Shown: piece by piece, positions 15,829 through 24,583 of the stretch
Position numbering within the stretch: position 1 is the first letter of the stretch
Layout: every line of letters starts with the position of its first letter
Assembly (NCBI GenBank): GCA_017745075.1
Contig: JAGIAD010000013.1
Span: 1 to 64,000, forward strand
Reading direction: 5' to 3'
Origin: Sphingobacteriaceae bacterium
Lineage (GTDB): Bacteria; Bacteroidota; Bacteroidia; Sphingobacteriales; Sphingobacteriaceae
DNA length: 64,000 bases
The notes under the pieces: model-generated
The model's input: the letters and a program-made list of their open reading frames with translations, nothing else
Told to the model about the DNA's origin: nothing
Databases searched by the model: none
Translations under genes and position numbers: made by a program

Positions 15829-17607
15829 TTATTTCTGGCTTGCGGCCCAGGCATCCATTTTAGCTTCGAAAACGGATAGCGGGAAAGAACCATCTTTTAA
15901 AACGGCAGTATGAAATGCCGATAATTTGAATTTTGGTCCAAGTTCCTTTTCGTATTTGCTTCTCAGTTCCCTTATTTTCATGGCTCCTGTTTTGTAACCC
16001 AACGCTTGCGCCGGTATTCCCATATAACGTTCTATCTCGGCTGTTGCACCTTCGGTGCTTATGGCTTCGTTATCTGTCATGTATTTAATGGCTTGCTCGC
16101 GGGTCATGTTTTTGGTGTGAATGGCCACGTCAACCACCAGGCGGATGGCCCGGTGCATTTCATCACCCAGTGCTCCCATATGCTGATATGGATCCTGATA
16201 TAACCCTAGTTCTTTGCCTAACGACTCACAATAGAGCGCCCAGCCCTCAACATAGGCATTATGGCCACCGAAACGACGGAAATTAGGTAACGATTTGTTT
16301 TCCTGGGTTAACGAAATCTGGTAATGGTGGCCAGGAATAGCCTCGTGAAGGAAGAGAGATTCCATTCCGGAAGTGGTATTGAATGTTTTGGCATCCAGAA
16401 TGGGCACATAAAAGATCCCAGGGCGTTTGCCATCGGCCGAACCCTGGTTGTATTCTGCACTGGCAGATGCTGCCCTGAAAGCCTCTGTCTGACGAATTTC
16501 GAAAGGTGTTTTAGGCTCCACATCAAACATTTTTTTCAAATTGGGTTTCATCCGTTGGTGGATATTTTCGAAAGCAGCTAAAACTTCTTCTGGGGTTTTA
16601 TAAGGCATGAATTTTTTATCGGTTTTCATGTATTCAAAAAAGGCCTTTAAATCTCCTTTAAAGCCAACCAGGTTTTTGATGCTATCCATTTGCCCTTTTA
16701 TCCGAGCAACTTCTTTTAAGCCTGTCTGATAAATCTCTTCGGGTGTTTTATTGGTGGTAGTTTGTTGTTTTACCAGATAAGTATACCACTCCAGGCCGCC
16801 CGGCATGGCAGACCAGCCAGACGTAGTTCTCGCCTTCGGCAGGTATTCGTTTTGAAGAAAATCGCCCAGTTTTTTATACGTTGGCACAATAACCGTAGTA
16901 ATGGCATTTCGGTATGCTTCTGTTAATCTTTGTTTATCTGCTGCAGAAAAACTTGCCGGAAATGAATTGACAGGTCCATAAAACAAACTTTTTTCGGGAT
17001 TACTGACCACCATACTCTGCATTTGAGGGATCATTTTAACCACCAAAGCTTTAGGAAGAACAATACCCGCGGCCTCACCTTTTTTAAAGTTGGCAATGGC
17101 GGTATCGGCCCAAACGGAAAAGGCGGTAACACGTTTTAACCAGTTTTCATAATTTTTGACCGTTTTAAATGGTTGTGCTCCTGTGCCCGAGCCTAATTGG
17201 CCAATGGTTAAGGGTAAAGCAAACATCTGGTTAAATGGCAGGTATTCTGAATGATATTTTAATCCCTCTAAATTGATGCTTAGCTGGTCTTTAAGGTAAT
17301 CAAAAGAGAGTTTGTCGTTGTCATTCAGGCCTTCCCTGTCGTATTTGCCTAAACTGTCGAGATAACGTTGGTTAAATGCTTTGTATTCCTTAAGGTAAGC
17401 CTGTGATCCATCATTTGGCAGGAGGTCGTCATAACGTTCATCACCAATATAGGTTGCGCTAATTGGGTTAAGTTTTAAACCGTCCTGATAGTATTGCTCG
17501 CACATGTTGGCAAAAGCTTTGTTTTCTGAGCCTGCATCAGTTTTGGCTCCCTGCTTACAGGCAGATAAGGAAGCAATGCAAGCAGTAAAAAGAAATATTT
17601 TTTTCAT
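15829..17607 (-). CDS. DUF885 family lipoprotein (putative metallopeptidase)
   Basis: 592 residues with a lipoprotein signal (SLSAC, Cys17). DUF885 proteins carry a zinc-peptidase-like motif, seen here as FLHEAIPGHHYQ, with a downstream EGWALYCESLGKELG helix that can supply a further Glu ligand. The protein is mainly helical and probably sits on the periplasmic or outer face of the envelope, degrading peptides; the substrate is unproven. C-terminal GYKTGAMKIRELRSKYEKELG is typical of the family. It is monocistronic; the next upstream gene ends in its own terminator. Confidence 0.9.
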   Translation of the reverse strand: MKKIFLFTACIASLSACKQGAKTDAGSENKAFANMCEQYYQDGLKLNPISATYIGDERYDDLLPNDGSQAYLKEYKAFNQRYLDSLGKYDREGLNDNDKLSFDYLKDQLSINLEGLKYHSEYLPFNQMFALPLTIGQLGSGTGAQPFKTVKNYENWLKRVTAFSVWADTAIANFKKGEAAGIVLPKALVVKMIPQMQSMVVSNPEKSLFYGPVNSFPASFSAADKQRLTEAYRNAITTVIVPTYKKLGDFLQNEYLPKARTTSGWSAMPGGLEWYTYLVKQQTTTNKTPEEIYQTGLKEVARIKGQMDSIKNLVGFKGDLKAFFEYMKTDKKFMPYKTPEEVLAAFENIHQRMKPNLKKMFDVEPKTPFEIRQTEAFRAASASAEYNQGSADGKRPGIFYVPILDAKTFNTTSGMESLFLHEAIPGHHYQISLTQENKSLPNFRRFGGHNAYVEGWALYCESLGKELGLYQDPYQHMGALGDEMHRAIRLVVDVAIHTKNMTREQAIKYMTDNEAISTEGATAEIERYMGIPAQALGYKTGAMKIRELRSKYEKELGPKFKLSAFHTAVLKDGSFPLSVFEAKMDAWAASQK

Positions 17608-17677
17608 TTGTTCTATTTAAGATCCTTAATCAAAAATAACAAATTAAGTCGCCATTTACTAAAAGCCTTAAACGCAA

Positions 17678-17704
17678 AAAAGCCATCCTTTAGGATGGCT
17701 TTGA
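17678..17704 (-). terminator. Rho-independent terminator of the pdh genes
   Basis: AAAGCCATCC and GGATGGCTTT pair perfectly around a 4-base loop, and on the minus strand a run of T residues follows. Confidence 0.85.
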
Positions 17705-17711
17705 TTTTTAT

Positions 17712-17743
17712 AATGAGATCCTTCGACAAGCTCAGGATGACAA
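17712..17743. repeat. Fragment of dispersed repeat family 2
   Basis: Reverse complement reads TGTCATCCTGAGCTTGTCGA then AGGATCTC. The same words occur at 60249-60275 in a longer element. Confidence 0.6.
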
Positions 17744-17749
17744 TATGTA

Positions 17750-19402
17750 TTAAGCTAACAATCTGATCGGTTCTTCCAATAAACCTTTTAAAGTTTGTAA
17801 GAATTGCGCTCCGGTTGCACCATCAACCACACGGTGATCGCAACCTAAAGTTAATTTCATTACATTACCAGGAACAACTGCACCATTTTTAACTACAGGT
17901 ACCTGTTGAATTGCGCCTACTGATAAAATTGCACCGTCAGGAGAGTTGATGATTGATGTAAATTCGTCAATACCGAACATGCCCAGGTTAGATACAGTGA
18001 AAGTAGATCCTTCCCAATCTGCCGGTTGTAATTTTTTAGCTTTAGCTTTAGCACCAAAATCTTTCACCTCTGCAGAGATGTGCGATAAAGATTTTCCATC
18101 TGCAAAACGCACTACAGGTACCAATAAGCCATCTTCAACAGCTATAGCTACACCAATGTTAGTGTGTTCGTTGAAACGGATTTTATCGCCACCCCATGAT
18201 GAGTTAACAGCAGGGTGTTTTTTCAATGCAACAGCTACCGCTTTAATTACGATATCGTTGAAAGAAACTTTAACAGGAGCAACTGCATTGATTGCCGTAC
18301 GGGCAGTCATTGCGTTATCCATATCAATGCTGATGGTTAAATAGAAATGTGGAGCTGTAAATAAACTTTCTGACAAACGTTTTGCGATTACTTTACGCAT
18401 TTGCGAAACCGGTTGTTCGGTAAATTTAACTTCACCAACAAAAGTCGGAATTACCGGAGCCGGAGCTGCAGCTGGTGCGCTTCCTGCTTTCGGCGCTTCT
18501 GCCTGTGGCGCAGCAGCTGGTTTAAAGTTCTCGATATCTTTTTTAATGATACGGCCACCCTCGGCACTACCTGCAACCTGCGATAAATCGATTCCTTTGT
18601 CTTTAGCGATTTTCTTCGCCAAAGGAGATGCTTTTACGCGGCTATCAGACGATGAGCTTTGCGCAACTGGTGCAGATGAGCCTGCATCAGCAGTTGTTGC
18701 TTGTTTTTCTTCTTTTGGCGCTTCTGCTTTTGCAGCTGCCGGAGCAGAACCACCAGCTAAAATACCGCTAACATCGGTACCTTCAGGGCCAACAATGGCA
18801 ATAATGCCGTTAACTTTAGCGGCCTGGCCTTTTTCCACACCAATGTGTAATAAAGTACCGGTTGCATAACCCATCACTTCCATAGTAGCCTTATCGGTTT
18901 CTACATCAGCTAGAACATCATCATCCTTTACTTTATCGCCCACTTTTTTATGCCATTCGGCAATTACGCCTTCAGTCATGGTATCGCTTAGCAAAGGCAT
19001 GCGGATTACCGTTACGCCTTTTGCTGCTAATTCTTCTTCGCTTAAGCCACCACCCTGAGCTGGTGCAGCTTCTTCTTTTTTCTCTTCAGCTTTTGGAGCT
19101 GCGCTTTCTGCTTTAGGGGCTTCTGCACCTTGCTCGGCAGCTAAAGCTGCTTTATAATCTTCACCTTCTTTACCGATAACGGCCATGATGGCATCAACCG
19201 GAACAGCCTGACCTTCTTCTACACCAACGTATAAAAGGGTACCATCCCAATAAGATTCCATATCCATTGTTGCCTTGTCAGTTTCTACTTCTGCCAAAAC
19301 ATCGCCGCTTTTCACTTTATCGCCCACTTTTTTATGCCACTTCGCCAAGACCCCTTCGGTCATGGTGTCGCTCATTTTGGGCATTTTAATTACATCAGCC
19401 AT
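17750..19402 (-). CDS. pdhC: Pyruvate dehydrogenase E2, dihydrolipoamide acetyltransferase
   Basis: Transfers acetyl groups from E1 to CoA in the pyruvate dehydrogenase complex. 550 residues. Two lipoyl domains have their lipoylated lysines at K43 and K171 (both ETDKATM), with Ala/Pro/Glu/Lys linkers between domains. The E3/E1-binding domain follows at about residues 260-295 (VKASPLAKKIAKDKGIDL). The catalytic domain contains H523 in CDHRVVDG. It lies 30 bases downstream of E1-alpha. E1-beta and E3 are not adjacent, so the complex is encoded at split loci. A terminator follows directly. Confidence 0.96.
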   Translation of the reverse strand: MADVIKMPKMSDTMTEGVLAKWHKKVGDKVKSGDVLAEVETDKATMDMESYWDGTLLYVGVEEGQAVPVDAIMAVIGKEGEDYKAALAAEQGAEAPKAESAAPKAEEKKEEAAPAQGGGLSEEELAAKGVTVIRMPLLSDTMTEGVIAEWHKKVGDKVKDDDVLADVETDKATMEVMGYATGTLLHIGVEKGQAAKVNGIIAIVGPEGTDVSGILAGGSAPAAAKAEAPKEEKQATTADAGSSAPVAQSSSSDSRVKASPLAKKIAKDKGIDLSQVAGSAEGGRIIKKDIENFKPAAAPQAEAPKAGSAPAAAPAPVIPTFVGEVKFTEQPVSQMRKVIAKRLSESLFTAPHFYLTISIDMDNAMTARTAINAVAPVKVSFNDIVIKAVAVALKKHPAVNSSWGGDKIRFNEHTNIGVAIAVEDGLLVPVVRFADGKSLSHISAEVKDFGAKAKAKKLQPADWEGSTFTVSNLGMFGIDEFTSIINSPDGAILSVGAIQQVPVVKNGAVVPGNVMKLTLGCDHRVVDGATGAQFLQTLKGLLEEPIRLLA

Positions 19403-19432
19403 TATATCTAATTAATTGAAATCTTATTAATA

Positions 19433-20428
19433 TTAGTCTATTACGTAAGGGTAGTTCTCAGTTACATATACATCTTTGTATAACTCAGATGCATCTGGCC
19501 AAGGAGATTCTTCGGCAAATTTTACTGCCTGATCTACTGTAGCTTTAACTTTAGCTTCTACTTCTTCAATCCAAGCCTGATCTGCATATTTTTCTCTCAA
19601 AATAGTTTCTCTGGCTAATTCAACCGGATCTTTTGCTTTGTAATCTTCCAACTCTTCTTTAGTACGGTATTTTGCCGGATCTGACATGGAGTGACCACGG
19701 TAACGGTAAGTTCTCATTTCTAAGAAAGTTGGTCCTTCTCCTTTACGTGCACGTTGGATCGCTTCGTCCATGGCATTGTGAACCGCCACCGGATCCATTC
19801 CGTCAACAGGAGCGCAAGGCATATCGAAACCTAAACCAATTTTATAGATATCGGTCATGTTGGTAGTACGTTGTACTGAAGTACCCATTGCATAACCATT
19901 GTTTTCGCAAACAAAAACTACAGGTAATTTCCACAACATGGCCATGTTAAACGTTTCGTTTAATGCACCCTGGCGTACAGCGCCATCGCCCATATAACAA
20001 ATGTTTACATTGTCTGTTCCTTTATATTTTTCTGCAAAAGCAACACCAGCACCTAGTGGGATCTGACCACCAACAATGGCGTGGCCACCATAAAAGTTAT
20101 GCTCTTTACTGAACATGTGCATTGAACCACCTTTACCTTTAGAACAGCCGGTAGCTTTACCATACATTTCGGCCATAATGCTATCTGCACTAACGCCTAA
20201 AGCCAAAGCATGAGCATGATCACGGTAGGTGGTAATCATCGAATCGCCTTTTTTCATTGCAGATATGGCGCCTGCAACTACAGCTTCTTGTCCAATGTAT
20301 AAATGACAAAAGCCACGTATTTTTTGTTGTCCGTATAACTGGCCAGTTTTTTCTTCGAATTTGCGCATCAGCAACATCGACTCAAACCACTTTAACCAGG
20401 TATCTTTATTTATTTCTACTGCACTCAT
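19433..20428 (-). CDS. pdhA: Pyruvate dehydrogenase E1 component, alpha subunit
   Basis: Thiamine-diphosphate-dependent decarboxylation of pyruvate, as an alpha2beta2 heterotetramer with PdhB (not in the window). 331 residues from the chosen start MSAVEINKDTW (20428); an upstream in-frame ATG at 20521 adds a basic stretch that is not family-like. The ThDP motif GDG-x-NN is present as GDGAVRQGALNETF through CENNGYAMGT, and the phosphorylation-loop-like YRYRGHSMSDPAKYR is intact. KGKGGSMHMF is a hallmark of the alpha subunit. It is in an operon with pdhC. Confidence 0.95.
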   Translation of the reverse strand: MSAVEINKDTWLKWFESMLLMRKFEEKTGQLYGQQKIRGFCHLYIGQEAVVAGAISAMKKGDSMITTYRDHAHALALGVSADSIMAEMYGKATGCSKGKGGSMHMFSKEHNFYGGHAIVGGQIPLGAGVAFAEKYKGTDNVNICYMGDGAVRQGALNETFNMAMLWKLPVVFVCENNGYAMGTSVQRTTNMTDIYKIGLGFDMPCAPVDGMDPVAVHNAMDEAIQRARKGEGPTFLEMRTYRYRGHSMSDPAKYRTKEELEDYKAKDPVELARETILREKYADQAWIEEVEAKVKATVDQAVKFAEESPWPDASELYKDVYVTENYPYVID

Positions 20429-20937
20429 TTTAGGGTATTTGTTTTTTTGCGACAGCAAATCTAATTTTTTTATTGTAATTTTTGGCACTTTCGGGAGTAA
20501 AAACATCATATTCCAGACCATAAAATTACATTTAACACTTGTTTTACAATCGAATAGGATATGGAATCGCCTTTTCTGTTTTCGGGAAGATTTAAAGTCG
20601 ATTTTTTATAATCAAAACAACACCCTTTATCGTAATCCCGAATTAAATTATCCTGAAATTTAATTTTGCGGATAACCTTATCTACATAATTTAAAATACC
20701 TGCACTTTTTATCTTTCAGTAAGCCGGGGAAAAGGAAAAATTTTTGTGACAAAACTGATTTTGAGGCAATGTTTAACCGAAAAAAGCAAGCTTATGGAGT
20801 TAAAATGTTAATAACTTTTGTTTTTTAACATCTGACATTTGGATAACATTTGTATAATTAATACTTTTGGCAACCAACAATAAGCCCATGTGGTGTACGT
20901 TAATGTGTAAGTGAATACCCAAACATAACTGTATAAC
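20429..20937. other. 509-base divergent intergenic region
   Basis: AT-rich spacer between pdhA (minus) and the NlpC/P60 gene (plus). It contains the plus-strand promoter at 20838-20869 and presumably the pdhA promoter, which I could not place. I see no other gene or repeat. Confidence 0.6.
20838..20869 (+). promoter_or_regulatory. Promoter of the NlpC/P60 gene
   Basis: TTTG (20838-20841), exactly 20 bases, then TACTTTTG (20862-20869) matches TTTG-N20-TAnnTTTG. The expected transcript start is near 20876, leaving about 60 bases of leader. Confidence 0.55.
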
Positions 20938-21495
20938 ATGATTAAAAAATTTTTGTTTTCTACCCTAATCGCTATTTGCACGCTCTCAGCCGCATTTGCG
21001 CAAACTAAAACAAAAGAATCTGGTAAAGAGTTAAATGACCCTGATAATCTTGCATCGCAATATTTCTCGCAGGTAATGGGTGTTGCAGTGGATGCGACTT
21101 CGAATTTAAAACTCTACAAATTTATATACGAATGGATCGGAACACCATACAGTTATGGTGGAAATACTAAAAGAGGTATCGATTGTTCGGCTTTTACTAA
21201 AGCAATTTACGACAAAGTTTTCAACACTACGATCAGAAGAAACTCGCGCGATATTTTTAGCATGGTAGATCCCCTATCGAAAGAAGATTTAAAAGAAGGT
21301 GACCTGGTTTTCTTTAAGATCAAAAGCAGAAGTATTTCACATGTGGGTATTTACCTGGGCGATAATAGATTTGCACATGCATCCAGCTCTCGTGGTGTAG
21401 TAATCAGCAATTTGAACGAGCCTTATTACAGCCGTTATTTTTACAAGGGTGGGCGTGTGTTGGAATCGTTTAAGAAAGAATTTACAGTAGAATAA
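20938..21495 (+). CDS. Secreted NlpC/P60 (C40) peptidoglycan endopeptidase
   Basis: 185 residues with a signal peptide (residues 1 to about 22, ending AAFAQ). The C40 cysteine-peptidase triad is visible: C83 in GIDCSAFTK, H135 in SHVGIYLG, and H147 in RFAHASS as the polar third residue. Such enzymes cut gamma-D-Glu-diaminopimelate bonds in cell-wall peptides. It acts in the periplasm. It is a single catalytic domain without SH3 domains, so targeting is unknown. It is monocistronic with its own promoter; a terminator hairpin follows. Confidence 0.92.
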   Translation: MIKKFLFSTLIAICTLSAAFAQTKTKESGKELNDPDNLASQYFSQVMGVAVDATSNLKLYKFIYEWIGTPYSYGGNTKRGIDCSAFTKAIYDKVFNTTIRRNSRDIFSMVDPLSKEDLKEGDLVFFKIKSRSISHVGIYLGDNRFAHASSSRGVVISNLNEPYYSRYFYKGGRVLESFKKEFTVE

Positions 21496-21496
21496 T

Positions 21497-21534
21497 TCAG
21501 TTAACAGTTGACAATTTTCAGTTAACTGTTAATA
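21497..21534. repeat. AACAGTT word repeats
   Basis: CAGTTAACAGTT and CAGTTAACTGTT form a partly inverted, partly direct repeat just after the NlpC/P60 stop. It belongs to the same sort of short intergenic words found elsewhere in the window. Confidence 0.4.
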
Positions 21535-21546
21535 AAGACATATTGA

Positions 21547-21579
21547 ATCCTCCCAAAGAAATTTCGGAGGATTTTTTTT
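21547..21579 (+). terminator. Rho-independent terminator
   Basis: ATCCTCC pairs with GGAGGAT across 12 bases and is followed by eight T residues. Confidence 0.8.
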
Positions 21580-21597
21580 ATCCCGCAAAAATCTAAA

Positions 21598-22695
21598 ATG
21601 AAGTTTTTCAATACCCTGATACTGGCAACCTTTACCATCATCATCTTAATCAGTTGTACCAGTAATAATGCACAGGTTAGTGCGCCGGTGGTAAAACAAG
21701 ATACGGTAAGCAGGAAAATAAAGGATACCATATCGATAACAGCTGTAGGTGATATCATGCTGGGCTCTGCTTTCCCTTCCAAAACCAATCTCCCGCCAGA
21801 TGATGCCATAAACAGCTTTCAGGCTGTAGATAGCTTATTAAAGGGGGATATCATATTTGGAAACCTGGAAGGCTGCTTTCTTAATTCCGGCAATTCGAAT
21901 AAATGTAATGGCATCAATCCGAATAATTGCTATGCCTTTAGGATGCCCGAACGTTATGCCGGCATATATAAAAGGGCTGGATTTAACGTGTTAAGTATTG
22001 CCAATAACCATGTTGGCGATTTTGATGCAAAAGGAAGAAAAAATACAGCAAGGATTTTAGACTCGCTACAGATCCACTATGCAGGGCAGGTAAATAAACC
22101 TTACGAAGTTTTTGAGAAAGACAGTGTTAAATATGCCTTTTGCGCATTTGCCCCAAACGAAAATACGGTATCTATCAATAAGATTGATAGTGCTAAAGCC
22201 TTGGTGGCCCGTTTAAAAACAATGGCCGATATTGTAATTGTCTCCTTTCACGGTGGTGGCGAGGGAGCCAGGTTTGAACATGTTCCCCGCAAAAATGAGA
22301 TCTTTTATAAAGAAAACCGCGGCAATGTTTATGCTTTTGCGCATGCAGTAATCGATGCCGGAGCAGACGTTGTATTAGGGCACGGCCCTCATGTAACACG
22401 CGCTGTTGAGGTGTACAAGAACAAATTCATTGCTTATAGTTTGGGTAATTTTTGTACTTATGGCATGTTTAGCTTAAAAGGCAATAACGGAATTGCCCCT
22501 TTACTTCAACTCAAAATTAATGCAAAAGGCGATTTTTTGTATGCAGATGTGGTATCCATTCAGCAGGATAAAATTAACCGTTTAACCATTGATGATAACC
22601 ACAGGTCGTTTAAGCGAATAAAGGAATTAACAGATATTGATTTTATCGGTCACCAGTTAAAATTTGAGCACAATAAAATCAGTTTAAAAGATTAG
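21598..22695 (+). CDS. CapA-like metallophosphatase lipoprotein
   Basis: 365 residues with a lipoprotein signal (ILISC, Cys20). The PGA_cap/CapA fold is recognised from ITAVGDIMLGS, GNLEGCF, NVLSIANNHVGDFDAKG, VSFHGGGEGA, and VVLGHGPHVTRAVEVY followed by IAYSLGNF, which supply the His/Asp metal ligands of a calcineurin-like core. Family members are linked to poly-gamma-glutamate capsule synthesis, but stand-alone lipoproteins like this one may have another envelope role. No capB, capC or ggt homologue is adjacent. Confidence 0.88.
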   Translation: MKFFNTLILATFTIIILISCTSNNAQVSAPVVKQDTVSRKIKDTISITAVGDIMLGSAFPSKTNLPPDDAINSFQAVDSLLKGDIIFGNLEGCFLNSGNSNKCNGINPNNCYAFRMPERYAGIYKRAGFNVLSIANNHVGDFDAKGRKNTARILDSLQIHYAGQVNKPYEVFEKDSVKYAFCAFAPNENTVSINKIDSAKALVARLKTMADIVIVSFHGGGEGARFEHVPRKNEIFYKENRGNVYAFAHAVIDAGADVVLGHGPHVTRAVEVYKNKFIAYSLGNFCTYGMFSLKGNNGIAPLLQLKINAKGDFLYADVVSIQQDKINRLTIDDNHRSFKRIKELTDIDFIGHQLKFEHNKISLKD

Positions 22696-22739
22696 TTTTC
22701 TGCGACATCAATTTCATTTAATTTCAGAATATTTGCCTT

Positions 22740-22925
22740 ATGAAAACGGGATTAATCATTCATTATATTATTGGAATTGCAGCTGCGCTTTTAGTTTTGG
22801 CTGCTGCATATTACATCAATCAAAATCCAGACAACCTGTTGTCTGCGGGGATTATCATTTTAGCAGGGTGCTTGGTTGCTTTTAGTCAATACCAGATCAT
22901 TAAACAGAAAAAGAAACAAAAATAA
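22740..22925 (+). CDS. Small membrane protein
   Basis: 61 residues: two membrane helices (about residues 6-26 and 32-52) and a short Lys-rich tail (IKQKKKQK) likely in the cytoplasm. Its start lies 44 bases after the CapA-like gene, and a hairpin with a T-run overlaps its stop, so it may be the last gene of that transcript. Function unknown. Confidence 0.6.
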   Translation: MKTGLIIHYIIGIAAALLVLAAAYYINQNPDNLLSAGIIILAGCLVAFSQYQIIKQKKKQK

Positions 22926-22960
22926 CCGCCATTCTTCTAGAAATAGCGGTTACACTTTTT
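22923..22960 (+). terminator. Hairpin terminator overlapping the stop codon
   Basis: TAACCGC (22923-22929) pairs with GCGGTTA (22946-22952), followed by CACTTTTT. The left arm includes the TAA stop of the small membrane protein gene. Confidence 0.5.
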
Positions 22961-22979
22961 CCTTTATGGAGAAGGTTTC

Positions 22980-23165
22980 CTAACTCTCATCCTTGGTATT
23001 CTTTACCAGCCCGATTCCGGATACAAAGAAAATTAATCCGATTATTCCATAAACCAGCAATCCCCTGGTATTTTGACTATGGTTTACAAAACCGTACCCG
23101 GCATAAATTAAACCGATAATGCCCAATATGGTTAATATCGTTCCGAAAGTGCGTTTTACGTTCAT
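22980..23165 (-). CDS. Small two-helix membrane protein
   Basis: About 61 residues from MNVKRTFGTILTILG, with two hydrophobic helices (about residues 6-23 and 35-53) and a charged C-terminus (VKNTKDES). An in-frame start eight codons upstream (23189) is possible. Convergent with the preceding small membrane protein. Function unknown. Confidence 0.55.
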   Translation of the reverse strand: MNVKRTFGTILTILGIIGLIYAGYGFVNHSQNTRGLLVYGIIGLIFFVSGIGLVKNTKDES

Positions 23166-23269
23166 GATCTGTTTTTTAACATAAGACAAAAAAAAATCTT
23201 TTTGTTTGCCATTTAAAACCGTAATTTTCTGTACACAAATGATACAAACACTAACGAACTTATTTTCTC

Positions 23270-24505
23270 ATGAATTATACGCTTATTAAAAAAAATGCTT
23301 TATACACCATTTGCTGCTTTTTTACTATTATTCAACTCGCTTTTGCCCAAAGTACAATTGAGGGTAAGGTTTTAGATGCCGGCACTAAACAGCCTATACC
23401 CGGAGCCAGTGTCTATTTTAACAATACTCAAATCGGTGAAGCCACCAACAATAATGGCGCATTTAAAATATCAGCTAAAAGACTTTATAATGATCTTGTA
23501 GTTTCAGCAGTTGGCTATCAGACCAAGGTTATCAACATCGAGAGTAACATCAAAAGTTATACGATACTTTTATGTGAAAAGGCAAATAGCCTCTTAGAAG
23601 TAACGGTGAACGCAGGAAAAAACAACTGGGAAAGATGGGGAAGCTTCTTTTCCGGGCTTTTATTTGGTAGCGACCCTCGATATAAGCTTTATTGTAAAAT
23701 ACTGAATCCAGAAGACATTAGGTTCTTTTACAATGAAAATGAACATTACCTGGAAGCAACTGCAAGCAAGCCTATTTTAATTTGGAATAGCATTATGAAT
23801 TGCCAGCTGCACATTGATTTGTACCAATTTGTTTATTATAGTTTTAATAACGATAATATTCTCTATAGCACGCTTGCATATTATGATGAGTTTGATAATA
23901 AACCAAACAAAAAGAGAAAGATGGCTCAGACCATTAACTATTTGGGTTCGCAAATGCATTTTTACAGAAGCTTATATACCAGGTCACTTGAAGTAGAAAA
24001 CTTTCAGGTATATCGCTATACTTCTGTAAAAAATCTCGAAAGGGAAAAAGTTTTAAAAACTGTTCAGCAATATAAAGCAAGTAAAATGGCAGCTGGCGAA
24101 ACCTTGTCTAAACTAGCTGATAATCCCGATTCTGCACGTTATTATGAACGCATTTTAAAACAAAGAGACATTTTAAAATGGGATACTACGAGGGTTGATT
24201 ATAAACAGTTCCTGACTTTTGATCCGGTAGAGGATAAAATGCGTTTTAAATTCAGCGATACGCTGATGGTAGTATATAAACGTGACGAAAAAATGCTTGA
24301 AAAATTAGCTCAGTCAAGCCTGGCCTATAAATTTGGACAGCCATCAGTATTTACGCTGAAAACTCTTTTGTTTTTAAACAATAAAGAAGGTGTTGTTGTT
24401 GATCCTGCAGGTTTTGTAACTTCTAATGATTTAGTGATGACAGGTAATATGGGCAACCGACGGCTTGCAGAACAATTGCCCTATGATTTCGTATACAGTC
24501 CGTGA
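23270..24505 (+). CDS. Secreted carboxypeptidase-regulatory-like domain protein
   Basis: 411 residues: signal peptide (ending QLAFAQ), then a carboxypeptidase-D regulatory-like beta domain at about residues 28-110 (STIEGKVLDAGTKQPIPGASVYFNNTQIGEATNNNGAF), as found at the N-terminus of Bacteroidota TonB-dependent receptors. No TonB plug or barrel follows. The remaining 290 residues are mixed alpha/beta with Tyr-rich stretches and no recognised catalytic motif. It is likely periplasmic or attached to the outer membrane. Function unknown. Confidence 0.82.
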   Translation: MNYTLIKKNALYTICCFFTIIQLAFAQSTIEGKVLDAGTKQPIPGASVYFNNTQIGEATNNNGAFKISAKRLYNDLVVSAVGYQTKVINIESNIKSYTILLCEKANSLLEVTVNAGKNNWERWGSFFSGLLFGSDPRYKLYCKILNPEDIRFFYNENEHYLEATASKPILIWNSIMNCQLHIDLYQFVYYSFNNDNILYSTLAYYDEFDNKPNKKRKMAQTINYLGSQMHFYRSLYTRSLEVENFQVYRYTSVKNLEREKVLKTVQQYKASKMAAGETLSKLADNPDSARYYERILKQRDILKWDTTRVDYKQFLTFDPVEDKMRFKFSDTLMVVYKRDEKMLEKLAQSSLAYKFGQPSVFTLKTLLFLNNKEGVVVDPAGFVTSNDLVMTGNMGNRRLAEQLPYDFVYSP

Positions 24506-24583
24506 TGTGAATATATTTTGACCTCTTTTAGCAGGCTGTATTAATTGCATTTATTTTTTATAACTTCATAAAAAAATCTAATT

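Noticed and set aside
18546..18869. 107-codon antisense frame within pdhC
   Set aside because: It overlaps the linker region of a certain gene, has no promoter, and is Ala/Ser/Pro-rich from composition.
21598..22695. CapA-like gene as part of a poly-gamma-glutamate capsule operon
   Set aside because: No capB or capC homologue adjoins; the lipoprotein signal also argues against the usual membrane-anchored CapA.
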